Positions 25,855 to 34,219 of a stretch of 64,000 nt of DNA are shown here, piece after piece (the first letter of the stretch is position 1; each line of letters begins with the position of its first letter). Position numbers and translations under genes: made by a program. The stretch is from DUOA01 sp012839095 (GTDB taxonomy: Bacteria > Bacillota > Clostridia > Caldicoprobacterales > DTU083), in the NCBI GenBank assembly GCA_050951505.1, contig JBMNJE010000002.1, positions 124,001 through 188,000 on the forward strand, read 5' to 3'. Under the pieces are notes generated by a model. It did not search any database and was not told the DNA's origin. It saw nothing but the letters and a program-made list of their open reading frames with translations.

Positions 25855-26547
25855 ATGAAGCGTGTAGTTTTGGATCAAATTCCATTCAGGGTGGACAGAA
25901 ACCTGTTATTTAAGAGGATACATCTACAGCCCGATGATGAAGATGGCGCACGGGTTATGGAAATGATTAAAGAAGCTGAGGAGATCGGCAGACCGAAAGT
26001 TGTGTATACCCTGTCATCCATAAATGATAAACAGGATGATCATGTGATAATAGACGGCGTCAGACTGAGCAGCCGCATCATGCGGGTAAACTTTGCGGAT
26101 ATCAACAGGGTGTTCCCATATGTTGCCACCTGCGGAAGAGAGCTGCATGAGTGGGCAGAAGGCATTGAAGATATGCTGGAGCAGTACTGGGCTGCTGTGA
26201 TCATGGAACAGGCCCACACAGCAGCTCAGAAATATTTTTACGAGCATCTGGAAAATGAGTACCGGCTGGGCAAGTTCAGATCCATGCATCCGGGCTCTTT
26301 GGAGGACTGGCCTATTTCCCAGCAAAGGGAACTGTTTCAGATTCTTGGTGATGTAAGGAAGTCTGTAGGTGTGGAGCTCACCGAGAGCTGTCTGATGCTG
26401 CCTATAAAGTCCACATCTGGAATACTCTTTCAGACTGAATCGGATTTTGTAAGCTGCCGGCTCTGCCCCAGGGAAGGCTGTCCCAACAGGAGAGCTGAGT
26501 ATCGCCCCGGTCTGTATGCTGAAAAGTATCAGGCTGCAGGGAACTGA
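25855..26547 (+). CDS. vitamin B12-dependent methionine synthase activation-domain protein
   Basis: 230-residue stand-alone relative of the MetH reactivation domain. The MHPGSLEDWPISQQRELFQILGD segment matches the SAM-binding signature region of that domain. A Cys-rich C-terminus CRLCPREGCPNRRA could bind a metal or Fe-S centre. In Clostridia such proteins are thought to reductively reactivate the cobalamin of a split methionine synthase or other corrinoid protein. ATG 25855 (AAGGAG, 8-bp spacing) is preferred to the in-frame GTG at 25801. It is followed 23 bp later by a DNA methyltransferase, so SAM chemistry links the neighbours. Confidence 0.85.
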   Translation: MKRVVLDQIPFRVDRNLLFKRIHLQPDDEDGARVMEMIKEAEEIGRPKVVYTLSSINDKQDDHVIIDGVRLSSRIMRVNFADINRVFPYVATCGRELHEWAEGIEDMLEQYWAAVIMEQAHTAAQKYFYEHLENEYRLGKFRSMHPGSLEDWPISQQRELFQILGDVRKSVGVELTESCLMLPIKSTSGILFQTESDFVSCRLCPREGCPNRRAEYRPGLYAEKYQAAGN

Positions 26548-26570
26548 TAAATTCCCGGGAGAGGACATGG

Positions 26571-27509
26571 ATGAAAAAGTCGCCCAGAAACAAAACCATT
26601 GATATCGGTGTAGAAGAAGGCAGGCATTACCTGGACAAGTGTAAAATAATTGACAGGCCTGTTTGTAAAGACCGGCTGATTAATTCAACAATCTGCGGGG
26701 ACTTGTTTCAGGTTGCCCCATTTCTTCCCCCTGGCAGCATAGATCTTATGATAGTCGATCCCCCCTATAATCTGACCAAGCAGTATCATGGCAAGGTGTT
26801 TCAGAAAAAGAAAGCTGAGGAATACCGATCCTATACTGAAAGCTGGCTGAATCTGCTGCTGCCTTTGATGAAGGATACCGGGAGCATATATGTATGCTGC
26901 GATTGGCAGTCCAGCCTGATCATCGGGCAGGTGCTGATGGAAAAAGCAATTGTTCGGAACAGAATTACCTGGCAGCGGGAAAAGGGAAGGGGTGCCAAAA
27001 CCAACTGGAAAAACGGCATGGAGGATATCTGGTATGCAACTGTATCCAATCAATTTGTATTCGATCTGGATGCTGTGATGATACGCAGGAGGGTAATTGC
27101 CCCCTACAGGGAAAACGGAAAACCGAAGGACTGGATTGAAAGCCGGAATGGCAATTACAGGGACACCTGCCCGTCCAACTTCTGGGATGATATTACCATC
27201 CCCTTCTGGTCCATGCCTGAGAATACCGCTCATCCTGCACAAAAACCGGAAAAGCTGATAGCCAAGCTGGTTTTGGCCAGTTCCCGGCCGGGAGATCTGA
27301 TCCTGGATCCCTTTTTGGGCTCAGGTACAACCAGCGTGGTTGCAAAAAAGCTGGGGAGAAAATATATTGGTATAGAACAGAATGAACTGTACTGCATATG
27401 GGCTGAAAAGAGGCTGGAGATGGCTGAACAGGATTCATCCATTCAGGGTTATACCTCGGGGGTATTCTGGGAGCGCAATACCCTGGCCGACCAGAAATCA
27501 AAGGCCTGA
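26571..27509 (+). CDS. solitary beta-class DNA methyltransferase (N6-adenine/N4-cytosine)
   Basis: 312 residues. Catalytic motif IV DPPYN (63-67) comes first and the SAM-binding motif I DPFLGSGTT (246-254) last, the order of beta-class enzymes. NTAHPAQKPEKL (about 218-229) is the conserved segment before motif I. Between them lies a short presumed target-recognition region. DPPY is compatible with either adenine-N6 or cytosine-N4 methylation. No restriction endonuclease or specificity gene adjoins it, so it may be a regulatory or orphan methylase. It starts 23 bp after the MetH-activation-domain gene with its own GGGAGAGGA site. Confidence 0.92.
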   Translation: MKKSPRNKTIDIGVEEGRHYLDKCKIIDRPVCKDRLINSTICGDLFQVAPFLPPGSIDLMIVDPPYNLTKQYHGKVFQKKKAEEYRSYTESWLNLLLPLMKDTGSIYVCCDWQSSLIIGQVLMEKAIVRNRITWQREKGRGAKTNWKNGMEDIWYATVSNQFVFDLDAVMIRRRVIAPYRENGKPKDWIESRNGNYRDTCPSNFWDDITIPFWSMPENTAHPAQKPEKLIAKLVLASSRPGDLILDPFLGSGTTSVVAKKLGRKYIGIEQNELYCIWAEKRLEMAEQDSSIQGYTSGVFWERNTLADQKSKA

Positions 27510-27671
27510 TAAAATTTACATATCATAGAATTTTTTTCAAATTTGAAGAGGATTTGACAGTAATCTGTAGAATTGAAACAGTATGGTACAGCGTTGCTGC
27601 AGTAAGTTTAAGTTTTGATGAAGGGATATAAATGTCTGGCATTTCCAAATTAATGGCTGAGGGGTAATGCT

Positions 27672-29057
27672 ATGGATGTTTTGCTGTTTTTTATGAATGA
27701 GATTGTTTTTATCGCTCTGGAAAGCGCTACATTGCTGTTTCTGTATCTGTACATGGTAGGAATGCCGGATTTTATCCGGAAACATTGGCACCAATCATTG
27801 ATCTATATCATTTTATACCTGGTATTGTCCCATTTCTTAGTAGCTTACCGGGGGCTGCCCCTTACACTGGTGTATATTGTTTTCAATATTTTAATTATAT
27901 CCTATATAACCAAGACCAGCTTATATCTGTCCATTACAGCAAATATCCTTGTATTTTTGATTTATGGAATTTCAGAAACACTGGTTTCCATACCCGTCCT
28001 TTATTTCATGGGAGTTTCTTTTTCTGAAGCAATGGCTGATGACCTGCTTCAGATGAAGGCCCTGCTGATAATAAGGCCCATTCAGACCGCAGCCCTTATC
28101 CTGCTTGCCAGGCCTCAGTTAAGGCCCGCTCTGTTTGAGAAGCACTATTTCAGAACAAAGAATTCTTCCGTGACCTTACTTCCGCTGGTTATTTTCTTAA
28201 TAAGTGTGCTTTACAGCAATCTTGTAAAATACATATATGATACCGCTGTACTTATAATAAGCGGTCTCATGTTCCTTTCGGTGGTTCTCCTTGGAGTTCT
28301 CGACACAAAGGAACGCATCAAATGGATGGATATTCAAAACCAGCTGAAGCTTCAGCAGGAGTATTCCAAACACATGGAACTGATTGTTGATGCGGTGAGA
28401 AAGGAGAAGCATGATTACAAAAATCATATAAGCACACTGGTTGCACTTTGCACCATGAGGGATCTGGAGGCCATCGATGAGATCAGAACCTATGCACTTA
28501 AACTGACAGGCAATGAACTCACGGTCGGACTCCATTTTTACAATACCGGCAACAAGTACCTCGACGGCTTGCTGGCTGTCAAAAACAGTCTTGCTGCCAA
28601 AAATGATATTTATTTTGAAGTGGATGTGGAACGGACTCTGGAGGACATATCGGTGGATGACGTTGATCTGACCACCATAATAGGGAACATTGTGGACAAT
28701 GCCTTTGATGCCGTAATGATGAATCCGCCCGATAAAAAGAAAATCGTCTCCCTTTCCGTCTTTGAGGAAGACGACCAATGCTGCATATCCATCTCCAATA
28801 ACGGAAGCAAAATCCCGGAAGTTCATCAAAAACATATTTTTGAATATAAATATTCAACCAAAGACAAATTGGAAGGAGAACGGGGATACGGGCTGTATAT
28901 AGTAAATGAGCTGACCCAGAGGAATCAGGGAGTCATCAGTTTCCGCAGCGATGAGTATGAGACCGAGTTTCTGCTTTGCTTCAACTTTAAAACAAATGAA
29001 GACAAGCGCTCAACGGAGAAAACCAATCTTACATACGGGCCCACTCAATCCCTATAG
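27672..29057 (+). CDS. AgrC-like GHKL sensor histidine kinase
   Basis: 461 residues: an N-terminal half with about six hydrophobic segments (residues 1-200) as sensor, then a coiled linker. The phospho-acceptor His is in KEKHDYKNHISTL, the N-box in IVDNAFDAVM and a G-box in GERGYGLYIV. Topology and HDYKNH motif match peptide-sensing kinases of the AgrC/NatK class. No LytTR response regulator, pheromone or AgrB gene is adjacent, so the partner is elsewhere. GAGGGG precedes the ATG. Its stop codon overlaps the end of the convergent transporter gene by 6 bp. Confidence 0.9.
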   Translation: MDVLLFFMNEIVFIALESATLLFLYLYMVGMPDFIRKHWHQSLIYIILYLVLSHFLVAYRGLPLTLVYIVFNILIISYITKTSLYLSITANILVFLIYGISETLVSIPVLYFMGVSFSEAMADDLLQMKALLIIRPIQTAALILLARPQLRPALFEKHYFRTKNSSVTLLPLVIFLISVLYSNLVKYIYDTAVLIISGLMFLSVVLLGVLDTKERIKWMDIQNQLKLQQEYSKHMELIVDAVRKEKHDYKNHISTLVALCTMRDLEAIDEIRTYALKLTGNELTVGLHFYNTGNKYLDGLLAVKNSLAAKNDIYFEVDVERTLEDISVDDVDLTTIIGNIVDNAFDAVMMNPPDKKKIVSLSVFEEDDQCCISISNNGSKIPEVHQKHIFEYKYSTKDKLEGERGYGLYIVNELTQRNQGVISFRSDEYETEFLLCFNFKTNEDKRSTEKTNLTYGPTQSL

Positions 29058-30422
29058 GGAAATCCCTCCCCGCCCACGGAGATCTTCAAGGATTTGCTCA
29101 TACATAACCTCGTCAATTCTGTATTTTTTACTGTACAGCAAATAACTTATCAAAATTAAAATCAGGGGCAGAATCAGCATGGCTGCCTTCATCATCATCA
29201 GTCCTTCAGGGCTTACATCGGAAGGCCTTGCAGCGTCGGTTATGCCGGACAGGATGACCGTGGTACCCACGATGCCGCTGGCCAGGGCACCGCCCATCTT
29301 GTTTATAAAGGGCTGGAGGGAAAAGGTAACGCTGTCATTTCTCTTGCCCAGCTTCCACTGGCCGTATTCCACGGTATCCGCCAGAAACATCAGCATGAGA
29401 AGCTGAATGAAGGCCTGCCCTATAAAAATAAGAATGCCTGATGCGCCTATATATAGCATATCCATCGGCGAGAAAAAGAAGAGAACATAACCGGCAACCA
29501 CCATGGCAGTTGCAGCAGAGTACATGCTTTTTCGGTTGAATCGCCTGCTGAACAGGGGAAAGACAGCCAGGGCGGTTATCTGAGATATGCCTAAAATTAC
29601 TGCAAAGATGGAATACATGCCTTCGTCTCCATATGCATATTTAAAGAAATACAATCCAAAGCTGGTGGTTGTCATATAGCCGATCATAAAAAGCGACATG
29701 GAAACTGCAACGAACAGCAGCTGATCGTTCTGAAAAATGGCCTTTACCATGCCTTTCAGTGAAGTTGAGCTTTCATGCTGGTAGAGCTCTTTGTGCTCTT
29801 TTACCCCAAAAAGGGTGACTGCCTGACCTATGCACATAATTACTGCCAAAGCTGCAGCAAAAACGGTATAGGCTGTTTTCATGCTTCCATATGCCTGGCC
29901 AAGTGCGGTTGTTATGGGCACGATTCCCGCCACCACTGTGAATAAACCAACATTGGCGCAAATCTTGGCAAAGGCGCCGATTTTCTCCCGCTCCTTCTGA
30001 CTCACGCTGAGAGAGGGCAGCATGGACCAATAGGAGATATCATTGGCAGTATAGGATACTTCCCAGAAAAGATAGGAAAAGGCAAACAGGACTACATAGC
30101 CCGGGCCGCTTATGCCAAAGTCGGTAAAGAGAAGTATTACAGCCAGACCTGTCAGCAATGCGCCTGAGGCAATCCAGGGCTTGAATTTGCCAAATCGTGT
30201 ACGGGTATTGTCAACTATGACTCCCATAAAGGGATCGTTGACTGCATCAAAGATACGTCCTCCCATGAGTATAAAGTTCAGCCACCAAAGTATGGAGTTG
30301 GGCAGATCCAGAATATCCGTCAGGTAAAATATCAGATACATGCTGACAAGAGCATAGACCATATCCCTGCCTATGGTGCCCAGTCCAAAGGCATATCTGT
30401 TGCGAACGGCGTGCTTATCCAT
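29052..30422 (-). CDS. GPH-family sugar:cation symporter (MelB-like MFS)
   Basis: 456-residue permease with about 12 membrane helices. The N-terminal RNRYAFGLGTIGRDMVYALVSMYLIFYLTD and FDAVNDPFMGVIVDNTRTRFGKFKPWI motifs are classical for the glycoside-pentoside-hexuronide:cation symporter group. Probable substrate is an oligosaccharide or glycoside taken up with Na+ or H+. It is the only sugar importer visible in the window and could feed the cytoplasmic GH enzymes, although it is not in their operons. GGGGGA precedes the ATG. The 3' end overlaps the histidine kinase gene. Confidence 0.93.
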   Translation of the reverse strand: MDKHAVRNRYAFGLGTIGRDMVYALVSMYLIFYLTDILDLPNSILWWLNFILMGGRIFDAVNDPFMGVIVDNTRTRFGKFKPWIASGALLTGLAVILLFTDFGISGPGYVVLFAFSYLFWEVSYTANDISYWSMLPSLSVSQKEREKIGAFAKICANVGLFTVVAGIVPITTALGQAYGSMKTAYTVFAAALAVIMCIGQAVTLFGVKEHKELYQHESSTSLKGMVKAIFQNDQLLFVAVSMSLFMIGYMTTTSFGLYFFKYAYGDEGMYSIFAVILGISQITALAVFPLFSRRFNRKSMYSAATAMVVAGYVLFFFSPMDMLYIGASGILIFIGQAFIQLLMLMFLADTVEYGQWKLGKRNDSVTFSLQPFINKMGGALASGIVGTTVILSGITDAARPSDVSPEGLMMMKAAMLILPLILILISYLLYSKKYRIDEVMYEQILEDLRGRGGISL

Positions 30423-30502
30423 ATGACAGTCCCCCTTTTAGAACTATTATAACTTTACCAATCCTGTTTGTATATCCTTACCGAACAAATAGGCAGCAAG
30501 AA

Positions 30503-30537
30503 CAAAAAAATGCATCAACCCGGAAGTGGATGCATTT
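30503..30537 (-). terminator. Rho-independent terminator of the EAL-PilZ gene
   Basis: On the minus strand, AAATGCATC / GATGCATTT stem (7-9 bp, 30508-30516 / 30529-30537) followed by a seven-T run (plus-strand A-run 30503-30509). Confidence 0.88.
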
Positions 30538-30561
30538 ACTGCCATTGTTTCCTGTTCTGAT

Positions 30562-31854
30562 TCAGATATTAAAATAGCTGTAAGGAGACAGCAGGGTGAA
30601 GTCACCTTCCAGAATTGTGTCTCCCCTGTCTGCCCGGGACCGGATTTCCTCTATCAATTTCAGCAGTTTGAATCGCTCCTGTTCACTTATGCGGAATCGC
30701 ACACCGTACTTGAAGAGTCCCTCCTGCACTTCCTTTCCCCAGACCGGTGTACCGTACAGATTAATGTGTCTGCCCAGCAGGGATGTTGAAAACTGGATGA
30801 AGAGATTACTCTTAAGGGGCAGACTGACTGTCGAATAGAAACACAGCCCTCCTCCGCTTATGTCATGAATCAGCACAAGGGTACTGCCGACATGGACGTC
30901 CTGCCCATCGTACTTAAGAATAGTCATTGATGCTTCCAGGTACTGATGAAACTTATACCGCGGATAAGCCCGCTTATCACGTATATCAACAGGAGTCCGG
31001 GGGGACGGCTCCGGTATCAGGTACCTGGCTTGAATCAGCTTCTTGCATTCAGCAGGAGGCAGCGGGGCACTGAAGTAGTAACCCTGCCCGAACTGACAGC
31101 CGCACTTTCTCAGAAACTCCAGTTGTTCATCTGTTTCGATCCCCTCTGCTATGGCCTGAATGCCCAGTTTTTCTGCCAGCGTCAGAATAGCATCGGTAAT
31201 GGCAGAATTGGTTTTGTCCTGGGGGATGGTCTGTATAAACAGCTGATCTATCTTCAGTATGTCAATATTGAGTCTGCTCAGGTATTCCATCGAAGAAAAG
31301 CCTGTGCCGAAATCATCCAGGGCAACCTTTATTCCCATTTCATGCAGCTTATCTATGGATAATTTCATCTGCTGATAATCACGTATCATCACTCTTTCAA
31401 GTATTTCAATTACCAGAAAGTCCGGATTCAGCCCGTGGGAACTGATTATATTCAAAATGCGATCGGCAAAATCCTCCTGAAGAAATTGCAGGCTGGATAC
31501 ATTTATTGATATTTTAACGGGAGGCAGATCTTCTTTCATCCAGTTCTTATAGTGGCGGCACACTTCATTAAGCACCCAGTCTCCCATTTCCAAAATAAAC
31601 TGGGACTCTTCGGCAATGGAAATAAATTCTTCAGGAAGAAGAGTGCCGTAAATATGGTGGTCCCATCTTATAAAGGCTTCTGCTCCGGTGATTTCGCAGG
31701 TATCAAGGTTGACCAAAGGCTGAAGATGTATGCGAAACTGCCCCAGTGCAATTGCCTTTTTTATATCAAGCTGCAGGTGTCTGCGTTTTTCAGTCTCTTC
31801 TGTGGAATTTTTGCTGCTCTTTTCATTGGGTAAAGTGCTGAAGAGTACATACAT
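30562..31854 (-). CDS. EAL-domain c-di-GMP phosphodiesterase with C-terminal PilZ domain
   Basis: 430 residues. The EAL domain (about 25-270) keeps all metal/catalytic positions: E59 (motif reads EAFIRW instead of EALxRW), N118 in SINVS, E150, D180-D181 in LDDFGTGFSS, K201, E237/E240 in AEGIE and Q257 in GQGYYF. It is therefore predicted to hydrolyse c-di-GMP to pGpG. The PilZ domain (about 292-405) has the c-di-GMP-binding RxxxR (R295-R299) and DISGGG (331-336). There are no membrane segments or GGDEF domain. ATG 31854 follows GGGGAGG by 7 bp. A GEMM-I riboswitch lies in its leader. Confidence 0.93.
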   Translation of the reverse strand: MYVLFSTLPNEKSSKNSTEETEKRRHLQLDIKKAIALGQFRIHLQPLVNLDTCEITGAEAFIRWDHHIYGTLLPEEFISIAEESQFILEMGDWVLNEVCRHYKNWMKEDLPPVKISINVSSLQFLQEDFADRILNIISSHGLNPDFLVIEILERVMIRDYQQMKLSIDKLHEMGIKVALDDFGTGFSSMEYLSRLNIDILKIDQLFIQTIPQDKTNSAITDAILTLAEKLGIQAIAEGIETDEQLEFLRKCGCQFGQGYYFSAPLPPAECKKLIQARYLIPEPSPRTPVDIRDKRAYPRYKFHQYLEASMTILKYDGQDVHVGSTLVLIHDISGGGLCFYSTVSLPLKSNLFIQFSTSLLGRHINLYGTPVWGKEVQEGLFKYGVRFRISEQERFKLLKLIEEIRSRADRGDTILEGDFTLLSPYSYFNI

Positions 31855-31955
31855 GGCATTTCCTCCCCGATTGAAAAGACAATCTGCGGCCACAGGAACA
31901 CTATGCTTAATGAAGTGAAGGACGACAGGAGGGTAAGGTATCCCCGTTTGTGACT

Positions 31956-32043
31956 CAATTGGCAGCTCAACCGTCCTGGTGTCTCCACTTTAGACTTGCA
32001 GCTTTGCGTCCCTGCCTTTCGACAGGTTTGCCTTTTTCAATTG
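31956..32043 (-). promoter_or_regulatory. cyclic di-GMP-I (GEMM-I) riboswitch
   Basis: Reading the minus strand, GGCAAACC (32032-32025) is followed by a CCTGTC-GAAA-GGCAGG hairpin with GNRA tetraloop, the invariant GACGCAAAGC (32010-32001), and a receptor stem containing CTAAA. GGACGG and GCTGCC follow. The CAATTG pair (32043-32038 / 31961-31956) closes P1. These match the GEMM-I consensus order. The EAL-PilZ start codon is about 100 nt downstream. A CCTCC (near 31932-31928) in between could pair with the GGAGG of that gene, suggesting translational control; that part is inference. Confidence 0.9.
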
Positions 32044-32272
32044 GAAATTTCTGCTTTATTTTTCATTATATATTATAATATATATTTATACAATTGTTTA
32101 GAACAAATTCCTTCTTTTTTATACATTTTTCTCGCAGATTCAAACTATTTTCTCACAGACTGTTTTTTCAGGAAAAATCGGGTATACAATATAAACAGTG
32201 GAATGCTATAATATGCATATTCAATCTGAGGCAGCGCCCGGATCAGTACTAATTAAGCCTGGGGTGAAAAAT

Positions 32273-32740
32273 TTGAGAGGATTGCTGGATTACATAGAAA
32301 CTGCAACAGGAAAGGCATTGGACAAGGAACATGTGCGAATGATGAATCCTTTGGTATTGGCCTATATAGGTGATACTGTTTACGATCTGTTTGTAAGGAC
32401 CTATCTGATTCATGTCCATGATGTCCCGGTGCATCAACTGCATATAAAATCCATATCCTATGTAAAAGCGGAATCCCAGTCCGAGACACTGTATCAAATA
32501 GACGAGCAGCTGACAGAGGAAGAAAAAGACATTGTCCGCCGGGGACGCAACGCCAAATCGGGCACAATTCCGAAAAACGCCGATGTTGCTGATTACAGAC
32601 GGGCCACCGGCTTTGAGTCATTGCTGGGCTTTCTGTATCTTACAAGACAGGAAGAGCGCTTATGCCAGTTAATTGGATATATGCTGGCTGCAAAGGCGGA
32701 TCAGAATCAGTCTGCCAAAGCCGGCAAACCGGAGAATTGA
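32273..32740 (+). CDS. mrnC: Mini-ribonuclease III
   Basis: About 155-residue RNase III-like nuclease lacking a dsRNA-binding domain; matures 23S rRNA ends. Signature segments are NPLVLAYIGDTVYDLFVRTYLI (catalytic Glu/Asp region), VKAESQ, RRGRNAKSGTIPKNA and YRRATGFESLLGFLYL. The start is probably TTG 32273 after GGGGTGA. A longer frame to 32213 or 32198 would run into TATAAT-like promoter sequence. It heads the mrnC-rlmB-rae1 run conserved in Bacillota; cysS, its usual upstream neighbour, is not here. Confidence 0.92.
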   Translation: MRGLLDYIETATGKALDKEHVRMMNPLVLAYIGDTVYDLFVRTYLIHVHDVPVHQLHIKSISYVKAESQSETLYQIDEQLTEEEKDIVRRGRNAKSGTIPKNADVADYRRATGFESLLGFLYLTRQEERLCQLIGYMLAAKADQNQSAKAGKPEN

Positions 32741-32770
32741 ATTTAGAGTGTGAAACATTATGGAGGCCAT

Positions 32771-33607
32771 ATGAAAGATCTTGACAGGAACTTCAAAAAA
32801 AGCGGCAGAAGGAAGCAGATGCATAAAAAGGATGATGCCGGCTTTCCAAAAGACAGCAGGGTTAACGAAGCTGATGCACCGGAGAACCGTATAGAGGGGA
32901 GAAATCCGGTTTTGGAGGCTTTACGCTCCGGCCGTACGGTGGAGAAACTGCTGATAGCCCGCGGCAGCAGTGAGGGCTCCATCCGGGAGATAGTGAAAAG
33001 AGCCGGGGAGAGCGGAACTGTCATTCAGGAGATAGACAGGCAGCGGCTGGATGAAATATCCCTTTCCGGTGCGCACCAGGGAGTTATTGCCTATGTTACC
33101 CCATATAAGTATGCAGAAGTGGAAGAAATGCTCGAAGCTGCCGGAGAAAGGGGAGAAGCTCCTTTCCTGATAATACTGGATGAAATCACCGATCCCCATA
33201 ACCTGGGGGCTGTTATGCGGACAGCTGAATGCTGCGGCGCCCATGGAGTCATTATTCCCAAACGGAGATCAGCGGGACTGACACCTGCAGCCATTAAGGC
33301 GTCGGCGGGTGCCGTGGAATATATGCCCGTCGGCAGGGTGACCAATCTGGCCAGGCTGCTGGAGGATTTGAAAAAACAGGGCATCTGGATTGCGGGGGCC
33401 GATCCGGAGGGCTCGCCCTATACCGCTCAGGATCTTACCGGCCCCATTGCCCTTGTTATCGGCAGTGAGGGAAGGGGCCTCGGACGGCTGGTCAGGGAAA
33501 AGTGCGATTTTCTGGTCAGCATCCCCTTAAAGGGACGGATCGAATCCCTGAATGCTTCGGTAGCGGCCGGGATACTGATGTATGAGGTGGTCAGACAGAG
33601 AGGTTAG
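32771..33607 (+). CDS. rlmB: 23S rRNA (guanosine-2'-O)-methyltransferase, TrmH/RlmB family
   Basis: 278-residue SPOUT methyltransferase. A basic N-terminal tail is followed by the RNA-binding substrate domain (ENRIEGRNPVLEALRSG). The knotted catalytic domain carries DEITDPHNLGAVMRTAECCGAHGVI, ALVIGSEGRGLGRLVREKCD and IPLKGRIESLNASVAAGIL, the three SPOUT motifs. ATG 32771 follows GGAGG by 4 bp; an in-frame GTG at 32750 lacks an SD. It methylates the ribose of a guanosine in 23S rRNA. Spaced 30 bp after mrnC, 1 bp before the rae1 start. Confidence 0.95.
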   Translation: MKDLDRNFKKSGRRKQMHKKDDAGFPKDSRVNEADAPENRIEGRNPVLEALRSGRTVEKLLIARGSSEGSIREIVKRAGESGTVIQEIDRQRLDEISLSGAHQGVIAYVTPYKYAEVEEMLEAAGERGEAPFLIILDEITDPHNLGAVMRTAECCGAHGVIIPKRRSAGLTPAAIKASAGAVEYMPVGRVTNLARLLEDLKKQGIWIAGADPEGSPYTAQDLTGPIALVIGSEGRGLGRLVREKCDFLVSIPLKGRIESLNASVAAGILMYEVVRQRG

Positions 33608-33608
33608 G

Positions 33609-34130
33609 GTGAGGGGTTTGCAGGAGATACTTTTGGTGGACGGATACAATATCATACATGCCTGGCCGGATCTTAAGAGGATTGCGGATTACAGCCTGGA
33701 GGACGCCAGGTATGCATTGCTGGAAATTCTGCAGGATTTCCAGGGTTACAAAGGCCTCCGGGTTATTGTTGTTTTTGATGCCCATATGATACAGGGAGGC
33801 CTGGAGAAAACAGAAAGGGCAGGTAATATAGAGGTGGTCTATACCCGGGAAAATGAGACCGCCGATCATTACATAGAGCGCTGGACTGCAGGAATTCAGA
33901 AAAATATGCATGTTATTGTGGCTACTTCCGATTTTCTGCAGCAGACCATGGTACTGTCACAGGGGGCAGTAAGGATTTCTGCCCGGGAGCTGCTCGAACA
34001 GGTCAGACTTGTTCGTAAAAGGATAAACAGTGAATATCTGGAAAAACACCACCCGAAAACCAATCTCCTGGGAGACCGGGTGGGCCCTGAAACCCTTGAA
34101 AAACTGGAGCGCTGGAGAAGGCAAAGATAG
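33609..34130 (+). CDS. rae1: NYN-domain ribosome-dependent mRNA endonuclease Rae1 (YacP)
   Basis: 173 residues with PIN/NYN-type acidic motifs: LLVDGYNIIHAWP, VIVVFDAH and VVYTRENETADHYIERW. A C-terminal basic region ends the chain. Family members cut mRNA in the ribosomal A-site. GTG 33609 directly follows the rlmB stop and fits the family N-terminus; the frame extends to 33582 inside rlmB. Last gene of the mrnC-rlmB-rae1 unit; sigH has its own promoter just after. Confidence 0.9.
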   Translation: MRGLQEILLVDGYNIIHAWPDLKRIADYSLEDARYALLEILQDFQGYKGLRVIVVFDAHMIQGGLEKTERAGNIEVVYTRENETADHYIERWTAGIQKNMHVIVATSDFLQQTMVLSQGAVRISARELLEQVRLVRKRINSEYLEKHHPKTNLLGDRVGPETLEKLERWRRQR

Positions 34131-34131
34131 C

Positions 34132-34161
34132 TTGACTTGTACAGATTATGTAATGTATAAT
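34132..34161 (+). promoter_or_regulatory. sigH promoter
   Basis: TTGACT (34132-34137), 18-bp spacer, TATAAT (34156-34161), immediately after the rae1 stop codon. Confidence 0.75.
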
Positions 34162-34219
34162 CAATTTGATTGGTAGGATTACGCAGATATGTAATGCAGC
34201 AGCAATGGGGGAGAAACTG

